A DNA stretch of 64,000 bases from Seriola aureovittata (GCF_021018895.1 NC_079374.1:7591712-7655711); one strand, 5' to 3'; positions 12,545 through 24,945 are shown, counted from the first letter of the stretch. Notes: generated by a model not told the origin, from the sequence alone. Numbers and translations are program-made.

Positions 12545-12675
12545 AAGGTCGCAGGTTTGAATCCCTGCAGCCATGATGGCAGAGCTGATGTCTTTTCTGA
12601 CTTTTCTGCCCCCGTAGCTCCAGCAAACTGGAGGTCAGAGGTCAAAGGTTGCCAGTTCGACTCCCCACCGCCACC
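12545..12675 (+). repeat. Possible tRNA-derived relic in the znf385 3' UTR
   Basis: On the plus strand TAGCTCCAGCAAACTGG resembles a pol III A box and CAGTTCGACTCCC, some 35 bp later, a B box; another B-box-like GGTTTGAATCCC lies at about 12555. No cloverleaf folds cleanly, so this is at best a decayed tRNA or SINE head. Confidence 0.25.
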
Positions 12676-12682
12676 TCTGTCA

Positions 12683-12952
12683 TCAGTAGGGCGTGAAGAG
12701 AATCGATCCTTGGCTCGCTCTGATTGGTCCAGGAGCCGGACGCAGGAAGGAGGCGGTGAATATGGACGAGGGGGCTGGAGGGCGGGCGTGGAGAGAGATG
12801 GCAGGGGTGAGGGGTGAAGAGGTGGGAGTGAGGAGGGGGGCGGAGGCGAGAGAGGAGGGAGGGAGTGTGATGGAGGAGGTGAGGGAAGAGGGCGGAGGAG
12901 CGAAGGGAGTGGATAGGAAGGAGGGAGAGAGGGAGGGCTTCACCAGCTCCTT
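12683..12952 (-). CDS. znf385: znf385 exon 11, last coding exon (C-terminus)
   Basis: Acceptor CTCCTCAG|AAGGAG, phase 0. Codes KELVKPSLSPSFLSTPFAPP, a Ser/Pro/Leu-rich segment and the family end FLRPAPGPIRASQGSILFTPY, stop TGA at 12685-12683. The family usually has an Ala-rich run in this segment; here it is Ser/Thr/Pro instead. Confidence 0.93.
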   Translation of the reverse strand, partial: KELVKPSLSPSFLSTPFAPPPSSLTSSITLPPSSLASAPLLTPTSSPLTPAISLHARPPAPSSIFTASFLRPAPGPIRASQGSILFTPY

Positions 12953-13210
12953 CTGAGGAGGAGAGGAGACAAGCAAAGGAAACGAGGAGAGGAGAGGAAA
13001 TAGGAAACAGGGAAAAAGGACAGGCAGACAAGGAAAGGAAAGGAGAGGTAACAAGGAGAAGAGATGGGAGGAGACAAGATGAGAAGACAAGGAGACACAA
13101 CAAGGAGAGGAGAGGGGACAATATATTAATCTTTGTCTATTGTATTGATTGGTTAATCAATATTGTTTCAGACCTGATCACAACACTGAACTTAAATATG
13201 AGACACTCAC

Positions 13211-13306
13211 AGTGAGAGAGTTTCTCTGCTGTTTGTTATAAGGGCTGTATTTGGGTTTGCTGGGTTTTCCTGCCACTCTGTCCTTGTGCCTCCTGCTGGA
13301 GATGTG
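13211..13306 (-). CDS. znf385: znf385 exon 10 (end of finger 4)
   Basis: Acceptor TTGTTGCAG|CACATC and donor CTCACT|GTGAGT; 96 nt code HISSRRHKDRVAGKPSKPKY then SPYNKQQRNSLT. H464 and H470 complete finger 4. The sequence is almost identical to the ZNF385B/D family block. A (TG)n tract stands immediately upstream of the acceptor. Confidence 0.94.
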
Positions 13307-13307
13307 C

Positions 13308-13438
<131 letters not shown>

Positions 13439-13560
13439 CCAGCTGTTAATTTGCAACCGGTTACAGAACAGGAATAAGTTACCAATGAAGGATTTGGGTT
13501 TGTATAAAGCAATGTTAATGTAATGTCATTATACTGTTTGTGCCCTCTGTGTGTTTCTAC

Positions 13561-13745
13561 CTGTTTGAGTTGGATCTCAGAGTTGACGTGGACGTCACAG
13601 ATCTGACAGTGGAAGGTTTTGTTCTGCAGGCCGGAGCCTTTCAGTCCGGAGCTGCTGCCGTTCTTCAGCTTGGCTCCGGGTCGAGGGTAGGCCTTGATCG
13701 GCCCGGCGCCGCTCCGAGCCTCCAGCATCGTCTTGTGCTTCGAAC
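13561..13745 (-). CDS. znf385: znf385 exon 9 (end of finger 3, start of finger 4)
   Basis: Acceptor TTTTCAG|GTTCGA, donor AAACAG|GTAGAA. Codes GSKHKTMLEARSGAGPIKAY, then PRPGAKLKNGSSSGLKGSGL and QNKTFHCQICDVHVNSEIQL followed by KQ. H405 completes finger 3; C448 and C451 open finger 4. Confidence 0.94.
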
Positions 13746-13764
13746 CTGAAAATAGAAGACGCAC

Positions 13765-15110
13765 GGAAACCGACTTCTATGAAATGAGATACAAAATGTC
13801 AGTGTAGGTTTTGCAGCTTTAAAGCCATGCTGATGTTTTTCTTAACATTTCATCCCATGAACAAACTTTTTATAGTTTAAATTCTTGTTGCACATTTTCC
13901 AGTCCATCAGTTTTCATCTGATTTCCCTCCGTCCAGACAGACACTAGTTACAGTTCATTTCTATGAATGTCACTGGACTAACATATGTAATTAATCCTCA
14001 ATGATGTGACCTGAGCCGACGCCATTATCACTTTGGGGTGAGGATAGATTTTGACCCCACTGGGGATAAAAATAATTCAGCAGAGGCAGGGAAATATAGA
14101 CCAGAGGGGGATAAACTCCTGGCGCCTGTCATGTGCATGCCATTTAAACATCATGTGCATTTCCACCGCTTTAATTTAATAAATTCAACAGTATAATGAT
14201 GCTATTGTCAACACTTTGTTGGCAGCGGTGGTGTGAACCGTGGGCTTAGGCCTACATGTCTTGTTATGGGCAGTCACCCAGCCGCCCGGGCTTCCTAACT
14301 GCTCAGGAGCTGCCAGGAAGTGAAACCACACTTCCCATTCACTGAGCCTCGCCTCCATTATGGCAAACCACATTTATCACATTTAACATTATCATTAAAG
14401 AAGGAATAACTAAACATAAGACACACTGAGCAAGACAGAGCAAGAGAGTGGGAGGGAGGGAGAGAGAAGTCATCAGTAACTGCTAAGCTAAAGTAACTAG
14501 CAGATATGAATAGCGCGTAAACAACAACACAAGCAACCAGAAACGAGACAATACACTCGCTGCAGCACGTGAGCACAACAGTAAAAGTCCTGTTAAGAAA
14601 TAAAGAGTTTCTGTCCATTGAAACACTGGGGGGCTTTTAATTTGAAAGTTACATGAGGTGTGGAGTTTGAGTGAGTGCAATAACTTTCACAGGGCAAACA
14701 GGAGCGGATCAAAACGAGGCATCGCACTAAAATACCTGTACGATCAATGATTCATGATGAAAGAGAGGAAATGAGAAACGAAGACCTGCCTCTAATAAAG
14801 GCCTGTTACCTTTGGCAGTTGAAGTAAATAGTTGATGTAACAGAGACTTTTCGCACCAAATCACTTTCAAAGAGTAACGACCAACAGTCAGTCGACCAAT
14901 GGCATAACCTCATCACTCAGTCAGTCACTCACAGACATTCAAAATTAGGTGACTTAACTTTGTCTAATTCAGGGTTGATATAAAGTCAAAGACAAAGTCA
15001 AACCTTTCAGTTCACTGATCAGTCGGAAAGTCTAAAATATAACATCAGCAGTAACATTAATCCATTCAAACTGAGACTTGAGAGTACCGTTACTTCTACA
15101 GTGTCCAGTC
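13765..15110. other. znf385 intron 8, left part; no gene
   Basis: Mostly unique-looking sequence. Short frames on both strands show no recognisable protein. Confidence 0.5.
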
Positions 15111-15117
15111 ACATATA

Positions 15118-15400
15118 TAACACACGGCCAAAAGTAAGTGGACATCTGAACAACGATGTTGAACATCTCATTCCAAAGCCATGGGCATTAATCTGTTGCT
15201 GGAACCACTTTGTTGTCTTAAGGCTTTGCACCAGTTTTTGGAAACTGGCTGCAGGGTTTAGCTTGAGCCATTAGCCTCGGCACTGCTGTTGAGTGATGAG
15301 TTCTTCTTCCATTTCTTTATTGACCTGGCTTTGTTCATGGAGGCACTGCAGTGCAGCCACCTGTATGTTTGTCCTTCCTGTCAGTATGTGTGAGGCGTTT
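15118..15400 (+). mobile_element. Tc1/mariner-type relic ('ggccaaaagta.gtggacat')
   Basis: Begins ggccaaaagtaagtggacat; then catctcattccaaagccatg, ggcattaat, gaaactggctgcagggttta, tgttgagtgatgag and tttctttattgacctggctt in the order of a well-known fish Tc1-like element. No transposase frame survives. It lies in intron 8 close to exon 8. Confidence 0.7.
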
Positions 15401-15474
15401 CATGTGAAAGATTGATCAACATGGACTCCCTACTGGTTAATGTTTTATGTCGGCGTCATCTCGTTACTCCTCAC

Positions 15475-15861
15475 CTGCATTATGAGCCTCCAGCTGAGAC
15501 AGAGAGTTTACAGCAACTTTGCAGAGAGAGCAGTACAGCAGCTTCTTGGCCTTCTCCTCCTCGGACTCTACTGAGAGAGGAGCATCCTGGGAGGAGGCCT
15601 GGGAAGGAGGAGGAAGAGGGGCAGGGGATGAAGAGGAGGTGACAGGAGCCGGAGGAGGGGGAGGAGGAGAAGCTTTGGATGAGGCAGAGGAGGAAGAAGA
15701 GGACGAGAGGCCTGGAGCGGGGAGAGCGGAGGGAGGACTGGAGGGGGGAGGCTCACTGCCTGCTCTGCTAGAGGAGGGGGAGGATGAGGAGGGAGGGGAG
15801 GATGAGGGGAGGAGGAAGGCTTTGAGAGGAGAGGAGGAGTCGGTGATGCTGGATAAGAATT
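15475..15861 (-). CDS. znf385: znf385 exon 8 (Ser/Pro-rich linker and first half of finger 3)
   Basis: Acceptor CCTCCAG|AATTCT, donor AATGCAG|GTGAGG; 387 nt. About 100 residues of Ser/Pro low complexity (SSSSPSSSRAGSEPPPSSPP and similar) precede the family motif VESEEEKAKKLLYCSLCKVA and VNSLSQLEAHNA. C383, C386 and H399 belong to finger 3. The acidic EEEK motif before the finger is conserved in ZNF385A/B/D. The coding strand is CT-rich; the open frames on the opposite strand (E/G-rich) are shadows. Confidence 0.92.
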
Positions 15862-15994
15862 CTGGAGGGAGGAGGAGAAGGAAGAAAAAGGAGGAGAGGA
15901 AAAAAGAAAGAAATTTTGTGATACAAAAAAAACAAACTCATCGCAGAATCAGCAACAACATTCAGATCAGTTTTAATCAGCAGATGAACTCAAC

Positions 15995-16166
15995 CTGTGT
16001 GCTGATTGGTGCTGCTGCTAGCTGAGACATGAGGGGCGGGGCCAGCAGGGCTAGAGCTGCTCCCATTGGCCTCTGCAGTGATCGACAGCTTGGCCTTGGC
16101 TTTGTTCTCCTGAGACTTGAGCTTCTTGGCGTGACGGCTGCCTCTGTAATGAGCCTCTGCCTGAGA
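15995..16166 (-). CDS. znf385: znf385 exon 7 (second half of finger 2, linker)
   Basis: Acceptor TTGGTCAG|TCTCAG, donor CACACAG|GTTGAG. Codes SQAEAHYRGSRHAKKLKSQE, then a basic and Ser/Ala-rich linker ending STNQHT. H221 and H227 complete finger 2. Reads straight into exon 8 across a 133-nt intron. Confidence 0.92.
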
Positions 16167-16455
16167 CTGACCAAGAGACACACAGAGAACGAGAAGTTTT
16201 ATTTTTCAGTTCGGGCTTTTTTCTGTCGTCTGGATCTGATGATAATGCTAGATGAAAAGCGAGCTAATGACCAAAGTCATTACAGTTCATCCTTTACGGA
16301 CCATGAATGTCAGATGTGGTCTGGACGACCTGAGTGCGTTCTGATTACAACAGTGTTAAACCTGCATTCACATGCGTTTTATCCTGGTTCAGCTCAGACA
16401 TCCAGATACAGATCACATGTTGATGATGGAGTCGTAGGTCAACACAGGCTTTACG

Positions 16456-16458
<3 letters not shown>

Positions 16459-16515
<57 letters not shown>
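16459..16515. repeat. (GT)28 microsatellite, znf385 intron 6
   Basis: Uninterrupted GT on the plus strand, so CA on the transcript. Confidence 0.95.
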
Positions 16516-16517
<2 letters not shown>

Positions 16518-16756
16518 GGGTTTATATGTACTTGAACTGTGGAGCCTCAATAGTGATGTAGTCTGAACAGTCCAGATAAACAGATGATCTCTACACTGTA
16601 AAAACCCGTTCATGTTAGGTGTCACCACAGTGTAATGAGCCCTGGGCAGCAGTGTGTCACTACACTGTAACAAAACCATGTTAACAGTGTCCTCATGTGA
16701 CTGTCTGAAAACATCATGACTCAACTTTTACCCAGCTTACTGACTGAGTTAATACT

Positions 16757-18186
16757 CCCCTCTCTCTCTCCTCTTCCTCTCCACTCCTCTCCTCTCTCTC
16801 CTCTCCTCTCCACTCCTCTCCACTCCTCTCCTCTCTCTCTCCTCTCCTCTCCACTCCTCTCCTCTCTCTCCTCTCCTCTCCACTCCTCTCCTCTCCTCTT
16901 CTCTCTCTCTCTCCTCTCTCCTCTCCACTCCTCTTCCTCTCCTCTTTCTCTCTCCTCTCTCTCTCCTCTCCTCTCCACTCCTCTCCTCTCCTCTTTCTCT
17001 CCTCTCTCTCCTCTCTCCTCTCCTCTCCTCCTCTCTCTCCTCTCTCTCTCCTCCTCTCCTCTCCTCTCCTCTCCTCTTTCTCTCCTCTCTCTCTCCTCTC
17101 CACTCCTCTTCCTCTCCTCTTTCTCTCCCTCTCTCTCTCCTCTCCTCTCCACTCCTCTCCTCTTCCTCTCTCTCTCCTCTCTCTCCTCTTCCTCTCCTCT
17201 TTCTCCCCTCTCTCTCTCCTCTCCTCTCCACTCCTCTCCTCTCCTCTTTCTCTCCTCTCTCTCTCCTCTCCACTCCTCTTCCTCTCCTCTTTCTCCCCTC
17301 TCTCTCTCCTCTCCTCTCCTCTCCACTCCTCTCCTCTCCTCTTTCTCCCCTCTCTCTCTCCTCTCCTCTCCTCTCCACTCCTCTCCTCTCCTCTTTCTCT
17401 CCTCTCTCTCCTCTCCTCTCCACTCCTCTCCTCTTTCTCTCCTCTCTCTCTCCTCTTCCTCTCCACTCCTCTTCCTCTCCACTCTCTCCTCTCTCTCTCC
17501 TCCTCTCCTCTCCTCTTTCTCTCCTCTCTCTCTCCTCTCCTCTCCACTCCTCTCCTCTCTCTCTCCTCTTCCTCTCCTCTTTCTCTCTCCTCTCTCTCCT
17601 CTCCTCTTTCTCTCCACTCCTCTCCTCTTTCTCTCCTCTCTCTCTCCTCTCCTCTCCACTCTCCTCTTTCTCTCCTCTCTCTCTCCTCTCCTCTCCACTC
17701 CTCTCCTCTCTCTCTCCTCTTCCTCTCCTCTCTCTCTCCTCTTTCTCTCCTTTCTCTCCTCTCCTCTTTCTCTCCACTCCTCTCCTCTTTCTCTCCTCTC
17801 TCTCTCCTCTTCCTCTCCACTCCTCTCTCTCTCCTCTCCTCTTCCTCTCCACTCCTCTCCTCTTTCTCTCCTCTCTCTCTCCTCTTCCTCTCCACTCCTC
17901 TCCTCTCTCTCCTCTCCTCTTCCTCTCCACTCCTCTCCTCTCTCTCTCCTCTTTCTCTCCTCTCTCTCTCTTCTTCCTCTCCTCTCTCTCTCCTCTTCCT
18001 CTCTCTCTCCTCTTTCTCTCCTCTCTCTCTCCTCTTTCTCTCCTCTTTCTCTCCTCCCTCCTCTTTCTGTCCTCTTTCTCTCCACTCCTCTCCTCTTTCT
18101 CTCCTCTCTCCTTTCTCTCCTCTTCCTCTCCTCTCCTCTCTCTCTTCTCTCTCTCTCCTCTCTCTCTCCACTCCTCTCCTCTCCTC
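16757..18186. repeat. 1.43-kb polypyrimidine/polypurine tract, znf385 intron 6
   Basis: Plus strand is built of CTCTCC, TCTCTC, CTCTTC and CCACTC words with almost no purines apart from single A's in CCACTCC spacers; the transcript strand is GGAGAGG-type. Longer composite units (for example ctctcctctccactcctctc) recur many times. Frames of 450-500 codons exist on both strands, but their composition (E/R/G or L/S/P only) shows they are repeat artefacts. Confidence 0.95.
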
Positions 18187-19199
18187 AGCACTGATTCCTG
18201 TTTTCATGTTCACTCATGCATAATTTTACCAGCTCATAAATAAGTCACGTTTGATTGGCGTGTCACTAACGAGGCAGATCGTTACCTCTCAGCAGTCATT
18301 ATGTGAATGAGCTGAGTGTCGTTTACACAGCATAGAGTGGTAGGGGTTACACCTGTTTATATACACCTGCTGTTGTGTGAACGCCTGACAGAATAATCCA
18401 ACACACAAAAACAAACTAAAACACTGTAAAGTATCACACAGCCTAAGCTCCACCACTTAGCAGCATTAAGCACCATATACAAACATTTTCCTTAGTAGCT
18501 CTGTGCAGACTTAAAAAAGCCCACTGGAAATCTCCTTAAAGCAACACAACAACAACAACAATAACAACATTTTAGGAACTCCTCTTCAGTACACCACGTT
18601 CATGGTTGTGTTTGCAGTACAGAGGAAGATCCAGGACATTTTTAGTCTGGCTTAGAAGGAACTGTCAGCCTAGGTCCTGCAAAAGTGAAAGTTAAGGTGA
18701 AGTCAAGGCAAGCTAAGCCAATATTAGCAAGAAAGCTAAATGTATTATATGTTAAACTGTTCATTGTTATATTGTTCAAAACAGTTAATTAATTTTCCAG
18801 ACCTTAGTTGCTAATGAGCTTGTATTTGTGAGCTACAGAGCTAACATTACTCTGCAAACATGTTGGTTTATTATCTAACAAGCAACCGAGGGATATGTTA
18901 AAGGAACAGTCCATTATTTTGTAAAAAAAAACAACAACACTTGTTCTCTGTCTCCCCTGGAGTTTGTCAGTTTCATCTCTGCACAGCCAGAGATACAGAA
19001 GGTCCAGGAGTTGTTTAAAATCAGACAGCGTTGGAGGTGTGAGAAGACGTATTTTTTCACTTTTGATGCTTCTCCTTGCTCCTAGTATTTGTACCAAGCT
19101 AAATCAAACATATGCTGGACCTATCACTGTACTCATGGACGGACTATAAGACAACAGGGTAAATGGATGGGAGCAAGAACCCCAGACTGAATAGAGATG

Positions 19200-19530
19200 T
19201 CTTATGTGATGGATTTTATTTTTGGTTTTTTTTGTCTCTTCGCTGTCATTTTGTGTCCCTCTATGGTCGTTCTGTGTCTGTTTATTGTATCTGTTGTTGT
19301 TTTGCATCTCTTTGCAGGTGTTTTTCACCTCTTCATATTCATTTTGTGTCTCTTTATGGCTGTTTATTACCTCTTTGTAGTCATTTTCTGTCTCTTTGTA
19401 GTCATTTTGAGTTTCTTTGCATGCACTGGGTGTCACTTTGTGGTTAGTTTGTGTCTCTGTGGTCATTTTGTGTCTTTTTATGGTCATTTAGTGTCTCTTT
19501 GTTTCTTCATTTTGAGTTTCTTTCAGTGAC
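19200..19530. repeat. Degenerate tandem repeat, unit about 21 bp (tttgtgtctctttatggtca)
   Basis: Words tttgtgtctctttgtagtca and ttatggtcattttgtgtctc recur along the block. The same satellite-like family, reverse-complemented, is at about 50,820-51,180, with a third patch at 63,600-63,810. Confidence 0.75.
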
Positions 19531-19754
19531 TTTTTTTCAGGTGTGCCCAGTGAACCCGTTCAGTAACCTCATCATTTATGAACTGAAAGCACACAGAGAT
19601 TAAACTGACATTCATTTCCTCATGGAAGACCAGGATTTCCAGAAATGTCAGATTGTTCCCTTGAACCTGCTTCAAACATTTTGATCACAGCAGGAACCAA
19701 AGTGCAGATGAATCACATTAGAGGAAGCTGATCATTGAGGCATAAACAACTTAC

Positions 19755-19865
19755 ATCAGAGTTGAACCTCAGTTGACAAACGTTACAGGAGATGACCTGT
19801 TTCTTCTTGGGCACCATGGTAACACCAAATGTGTGGTTGATGACGGCCTTCTGCACCGGGTCCAT
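19755..19865 (-). CDS. znf385: znf385 exon 6 (MDPVQK block and first half of finger 2)
   Basis: Acceptor TCCTGCAG|ATGGAC, donor TCTGAT|GTAAGT; 111 nt code 37 residues, [20 protein letters not shown] then [17 protein letters not shown]. The finger is cut between the cysteine pair and the histidine pair. [14 protein letters not shown] is nearly invariant in the family. Confidence 0.93.
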
Positions 19866-20012
19866 CTGCAGGAGACACACAGAGGTCAAAGGTCGCCGGC
19901 CTGCTCAGGATGAACAGAGGCTGACAGAGTGACAGGTCTCTTTATCACAGTCAGTCTACAGAGCCTACAGCTACAACACACTGTCACTTTTACTGTCCTT
20001 CACACACAAGCG

Positions 20013-20266
<254 letters not shown>

Positions 20267-20639
20267 CTGCAAAGAGAAGACCAGTTTGAATTATTGATTT
20301 TCTAATAACTGAGCGACGAAACTACTATTGATCTGAGTGCTCTCTATTTCGTAGATTGTCGCTATATCCTTTCAAAATGGCTGAACATTCAGACGTGGAA
20401 AAGATGTGGCAGCTGGTTTTGAAAACTTCAGTCACAAAAAAACTGTTTAATTCTTCAAATGTTCTTACAGAGAGCCTCTTTCTGCTTCTTCACTGGACAC
20501 TGAAGAACAGAAGCAGCGACAGCACTCCACTAAGTCAGCACTTAACACCCCAGCCCCCTTTTTGGCAGATATCACAGCTCACAAACGCTTTGTGTAACAG
20601 CTAAGAGTCTTTCTATTCTTGATTTAGGAATTTTCACCC

Positions 20640-21060
20640 GCTCTTGCAGCAGATCACTTCAAGTCAAGAGATATTTTTAGGCTGTCTTGCACACACAGCA
20701 TGTTTAAGAGCTATGTACAGATTTTCAGTGATGTTCAAATCAGGGGACTGTGAGGAGCCGTTCCTCAAGCTTCAGCTTGTGCTGCTTGAAGTAGATGATG
20801 GTGGAATCTTGAGGTCTGCTTTAAATCATTGTCCTGTTAGAGAAGCCAGCCTCTTTTCACTGTCCCTTTCTTCACTGCAGGACATTTACATCCAGAATTG
20901 TGCTGGATAGAATGGGATCCATTCTTCTCTCTAACCATACTATGTTTTGTGCCACTAGCTGCCAAACAACCCCAAAGCAGAATATTTCCACTCCTACGCT
21001 TGGCAAGGAGGGAGTTACTAACTACTGACTTTTGTAACTTTTGCAAATGCCACAGTTATT
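20640..21060 (-). mobile_element. Tc1/mariner transposase relic, copy 1
   Basis: On the minus strand LLWGCLAASGT is followed, after frame breaks and stops, by QDND.KQTS and SPDLNITENLY, the order and motifs of Tc1 transposases (WGC.AASG, QDNDPKHTS, SPDLNPIENLW with the second and third acidic residues). Broken and non-functional. Shares GGATG.AAATGTCCTGCAGT with the copy at 52 kb. Confidence 0.75.
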
Positions 21061-22491
21061 GTTTTTTTCTTTTGTGTGTGCATGCGTTAACATTTGATGG
21101 CTCATTTTCTGTGTCTGTTTGCTGCAGGATTCGTATTTACTTCTTTTCACTTTAATAATTAACAATCCCAACAAGGTGTCCCTTCATGCTGCTTCCACAC
21201 CATGTCTGGGAAATGGCAAGATCGGGAAAAACCTTGTTGGGAGCATTCACTTCACACATTGTTCAAAGATAGTTATCCCCACAGCTCGGCTTGTAATCAT
21301 ATCAGTAAAGATGAACTTAAGTCAGCTATTTTCTATCGTGTCACATATTTCTATTTCTAGAAAATGAGTGGAAACCCTAAAAAAGAAAACAGTGTATATG
21401 TAGCTGGGTTTGGCTGAATTAGTTGTAGAAATGTTAAAATTGGATTTAATATAAAAGTAAAACAAGTTTTGTGATACTTCTGTAGTTATAATAAATTACA
21501 TTCATTTAAAAGAGGCTTTTATCCAAATAACAGTTTTAAGGTTCATTGTCATGTTTAATTAATGTCTCAGAAGTTAAAGTATGAGGTTCCCACTCTGCTC
21601 ATAGTTACTGTCTGAACAGAATTAAACTAAAATCTAATTTTAACTTTGATACTGAGCCGAAGAGACTGAACATATACTGAGGCAACTGAGATATGAGATA
21701 CACCATTGGACAAGAAAACATTTTAGCTTTGAACCTCAACAAAGATGGTGCTGAGTGACATGGACTCTTCTTGGCAAAGCCGTTGAAGAGCAAATGGAGG
21801 AAATCCATCTCTATCTCATGTTTATGTCGTTTCAACCTGGAGACCTGAGCAGCTGATCTCATCCACTTTACAGTAACAACATGAAGAACATATGGAGCTG
21901 CAGCTGCTGGAGGCAGAGAGGCAATAATATAGAGAGAAAAACAGAGAGAGAAGGTGGTTGAGCGGCTACGATAATGAGTCCATGTGTCCAGTTGCCACGG
22001 GGGCCAGGAAGAGCGGCTCTGTACATCTCAACTCTCCTTCACTGTTTGTTAAAGAGGCACAAACTACTTTTACTCAGATGCCTAAAACGGGAGCCAAGGC
22101 GACCAAATCAAGTCCCGTCATTCAAAAATTACAGAACGATCATAACCATAAAACACTGCCTAACAATACACATTTAAAAGCCACCAAGGGTCGAATCAAG
22201 ACATTGTTTTTTGAGCCACTCATGTGGGCAGTGGGCCAGTTCAGGAAAAGTGAATCTGAAGTCTGAGCCCAAATGAAACCTGTTTGTTCCCAGTTACATA
22301 CAGCATGAGGAGGTGTTACATGTTCATCTGCAGTGTGCACGAATACAATACAGTAGATCTGACCAAGAAGAAGCGTGATTCTTCTGTCAGTGTACGTTTT
22401 TAGTCACATCTTATAGAAACCCTGCAGTGAATTATTTCATAACAACAGAGTGTGGGTGGAAACACTGAGAGCAACTGAATCAGCCCTGCCA

Positions 22492-22531
22492 GAGGAGGAG
22501 GAGGAGGAGGAGGAGGAGGAGGAGGAGGAGA
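22492..22531. repeat. (GAG)n microsatellite
   Basis: About 13 GAG units in intron 4. Confidence 0.9.
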
Positions 22532-22569
22532 GGTTTTGGTCTTATTGGTTTTGTCCATCTGTCGAACTC

Positions 22570-23370
22570 AAGTAAATCCACAATATCCCATTTTAAATAA
22601 ACTATAAACCAGCCAAACCAATTCTAAATGTCTTATAATCAGTCATTCCCATCCCTGCCTTATAATGGACACTAACTTATTCACAACCATTCTAGATGCA
22701 CTAAAACTCATTCTAGCCCACTTTAATTGCACTAACTGTAATCCAAAATCAAATTTAACCCATTGTTACTTATTCTTAATGAAATATAAATCATTCTAAT
22801 TTTAATTGCACTTATAACCATTTAAAGCATTTTAAACACCATTTCAAACAACCCATTCTGAATGCCTTATAAATCATCCTAACCCATCTGTATCCACTAT
22901 AGCCCAAACTAGCCCATTTTAATGGTGATGTCACCGCTTTAACCCATGCTAAAAGTCTTGTAGTTCATACAAACCCATTCAGTAGGCACTACAACACATT
23001 TTAATTACACTATAACCTAGTCTTAATTTACTATAACCCACTCTGTACGCACCATCACCAACTCTAGACTTACAACCAATTATAATCCATCGGAAATGTA
23101 CTACAGGTCATTGTAATGCACTCTAAAGGCACTATGACCCAGTTTAATGCAAGTATAACCTATTGTAGCCAACCTTAAATAAACTATTAAAATAAATACA
23201 TTATAATCCATTCTGATTGCACTATAAGCCACTTTAAATACCTTATAATCTATTCTAACTCATTCTAAATTCCTTATAACCTTTTTCTAATTCCACTTTC
23301 ATCATCTACATACACAATAACCCTTTATAACCCATTGTAACATGTCATAAATCCAGTTCTTGCCTTTGCA
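22570..23370. repeat. Degenerate tandem repeat, unit about 20-30 bp (cattctaaatgccttataac)
   Basis: Words such as acccattctaa, tgcactataac and ccttataatc recur through about 800 bp with drifting spacing. Old minisatellite in intron 4. Confidence 0.7.
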
Positions 23371-23452
23371 GATGGGAATGAAAATTTTAAATGCTGATCT
23401 AAATACAATGGATTGAGAGGTTTGATTTAAGAAGTATCCAAGCAAAACCAGA

Positions 23453-23493
23453 CCAGGTCAGGCCAGGCCAAGCCAGGCCAGGCCAGGCCTGGG
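23453..23493. repeat. Short GCCAG tandem repeat
   Basis: Seven to eight units of aGGCCAgGCCA type. Confidence 0.7.
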
Positions 23494-24419
23494 CAGCTGT
23501 GTGTGTTTTCAGACTGACATTAGGCTAGCTGTGGATTAGCAGTGTGTCACGCTGCCGCTCTCTGAGTTTGCCCTCATATAGCAGAGCTGTGAGTCAGTGT
23601 CTGTATTTACCACGACAGCTCTTTATTAAGTTCAGAACAACATGACACAACACAACGCTGTAATCAAACACATGTAGCCGGACACACGACAGCTCAGATC
23701 AGTGTCTGGATCAGCTGTTATTAGCTGGAAGATTATTTATGATAGTAAATACAGATTAGTGTCTATTTTTAAAGATGATGTGATGTGTCAGCTTGGTGGA
23801 ACTGCCAAAATAAAAGCCTCGCCTTCAATAATACATTGAAGATTTATTATTGTATCATCACAGTGAATATGTAATGCTAGTAAATTGAAAGAAGAAATTA
23901 TTTGGACCCACTATGCGGCAGGAAAGTATCATTAACCTAATATGTCTGTCACAGATTGTATTGGCAGTATTTAGTAGATACTGTAATTGTACTTTCTGAA
24001 GTCAGGTTGACTGACAGTTTTCTCATATCCTGTTAGTGCAAAATAATAAATAACATTAGATTATTGTCCACTAACTGCTGAGATGAGAGCACTGTCAGCA
24101 TTAGTACTTCATGGTATGCTGGGTGTAGACTACGTGACCCTCTCGGCATCTGTGGGTGACAGTTGTGGCAGAAATATGGGAGAGTCACTTAACTGATTTA
24201 GAGGACATTTGAGCAGATTAGTTTACATAATAGACTGTGCAGTTTGCTCAATAACTAAAAATACGTGTTGAAGTGGCTGCGACTGGTCGAAAACACTTCA
24301 TAACATCGTCACAGTGTATGGCCAATGGCTTGTGATCAGGCGCGCTGCTTTCCTGCTGACTCAGAAGGTGGAGTTGGTCAGGACTAACTGAAGTACACCA
24401 ACACCAGCTGCCATTATTT

Positions 24420-24911
24420 TTCACCAAACCCCGACAACCTCCTGAAAAATGACTGCAACCAACTCAAGGATAATCCGAACCACCTTAAAAACCCCTACAA
24501 CCTCCTGAAGGACCAACAACACGACAAAAGAAGCTGATTGACCCTCATCAAGGATCAGCAGAGCAGAACCATCGAAGCGCCTTCACATAATGTCACCATG
24601 CCTTTCCACTGAGGCATTTCTAAGAGTTGCTCTGTTTGTACATGTGAGAAGCGACAGAAGTAGTTGTCTCAAGTATGAGAAAAGAGCTTGAGACTCGTTC
24701 AAATCCTTCTTACTTTCTCACTGAAGCGGATGTACCGGTTGTCTATGTTGAGGAGTTCTGTCGGATACAGCCACCGCTAACTCCGACATCAGGAAGCTGT
24801 AGCACGAGGGGGTCTCGAACGTTTGACAGGCACTGACCTTTACAACCTCTTCACTGACATCTGTAGCCATTTAAACTCCCTTAAAAAAAACACTTGGATG
24901 ACCACTCACAT

Positions 24912-24945
<34 letters not shown>

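Noticed and set aside
15519..16025. Plus-strand E/G-rich open frame
   Set aside because: It is antisense to znf385 exons 7-8, whose homology and phase are clear.
16714..18213. Open frames of about 450-500 codons on both strands
   Set aside because: They are translations of the CT/GA simple-sequence tract (only L/S/P or E/R/G); three overlapping frames are open at once, and there is no protein-like composition.
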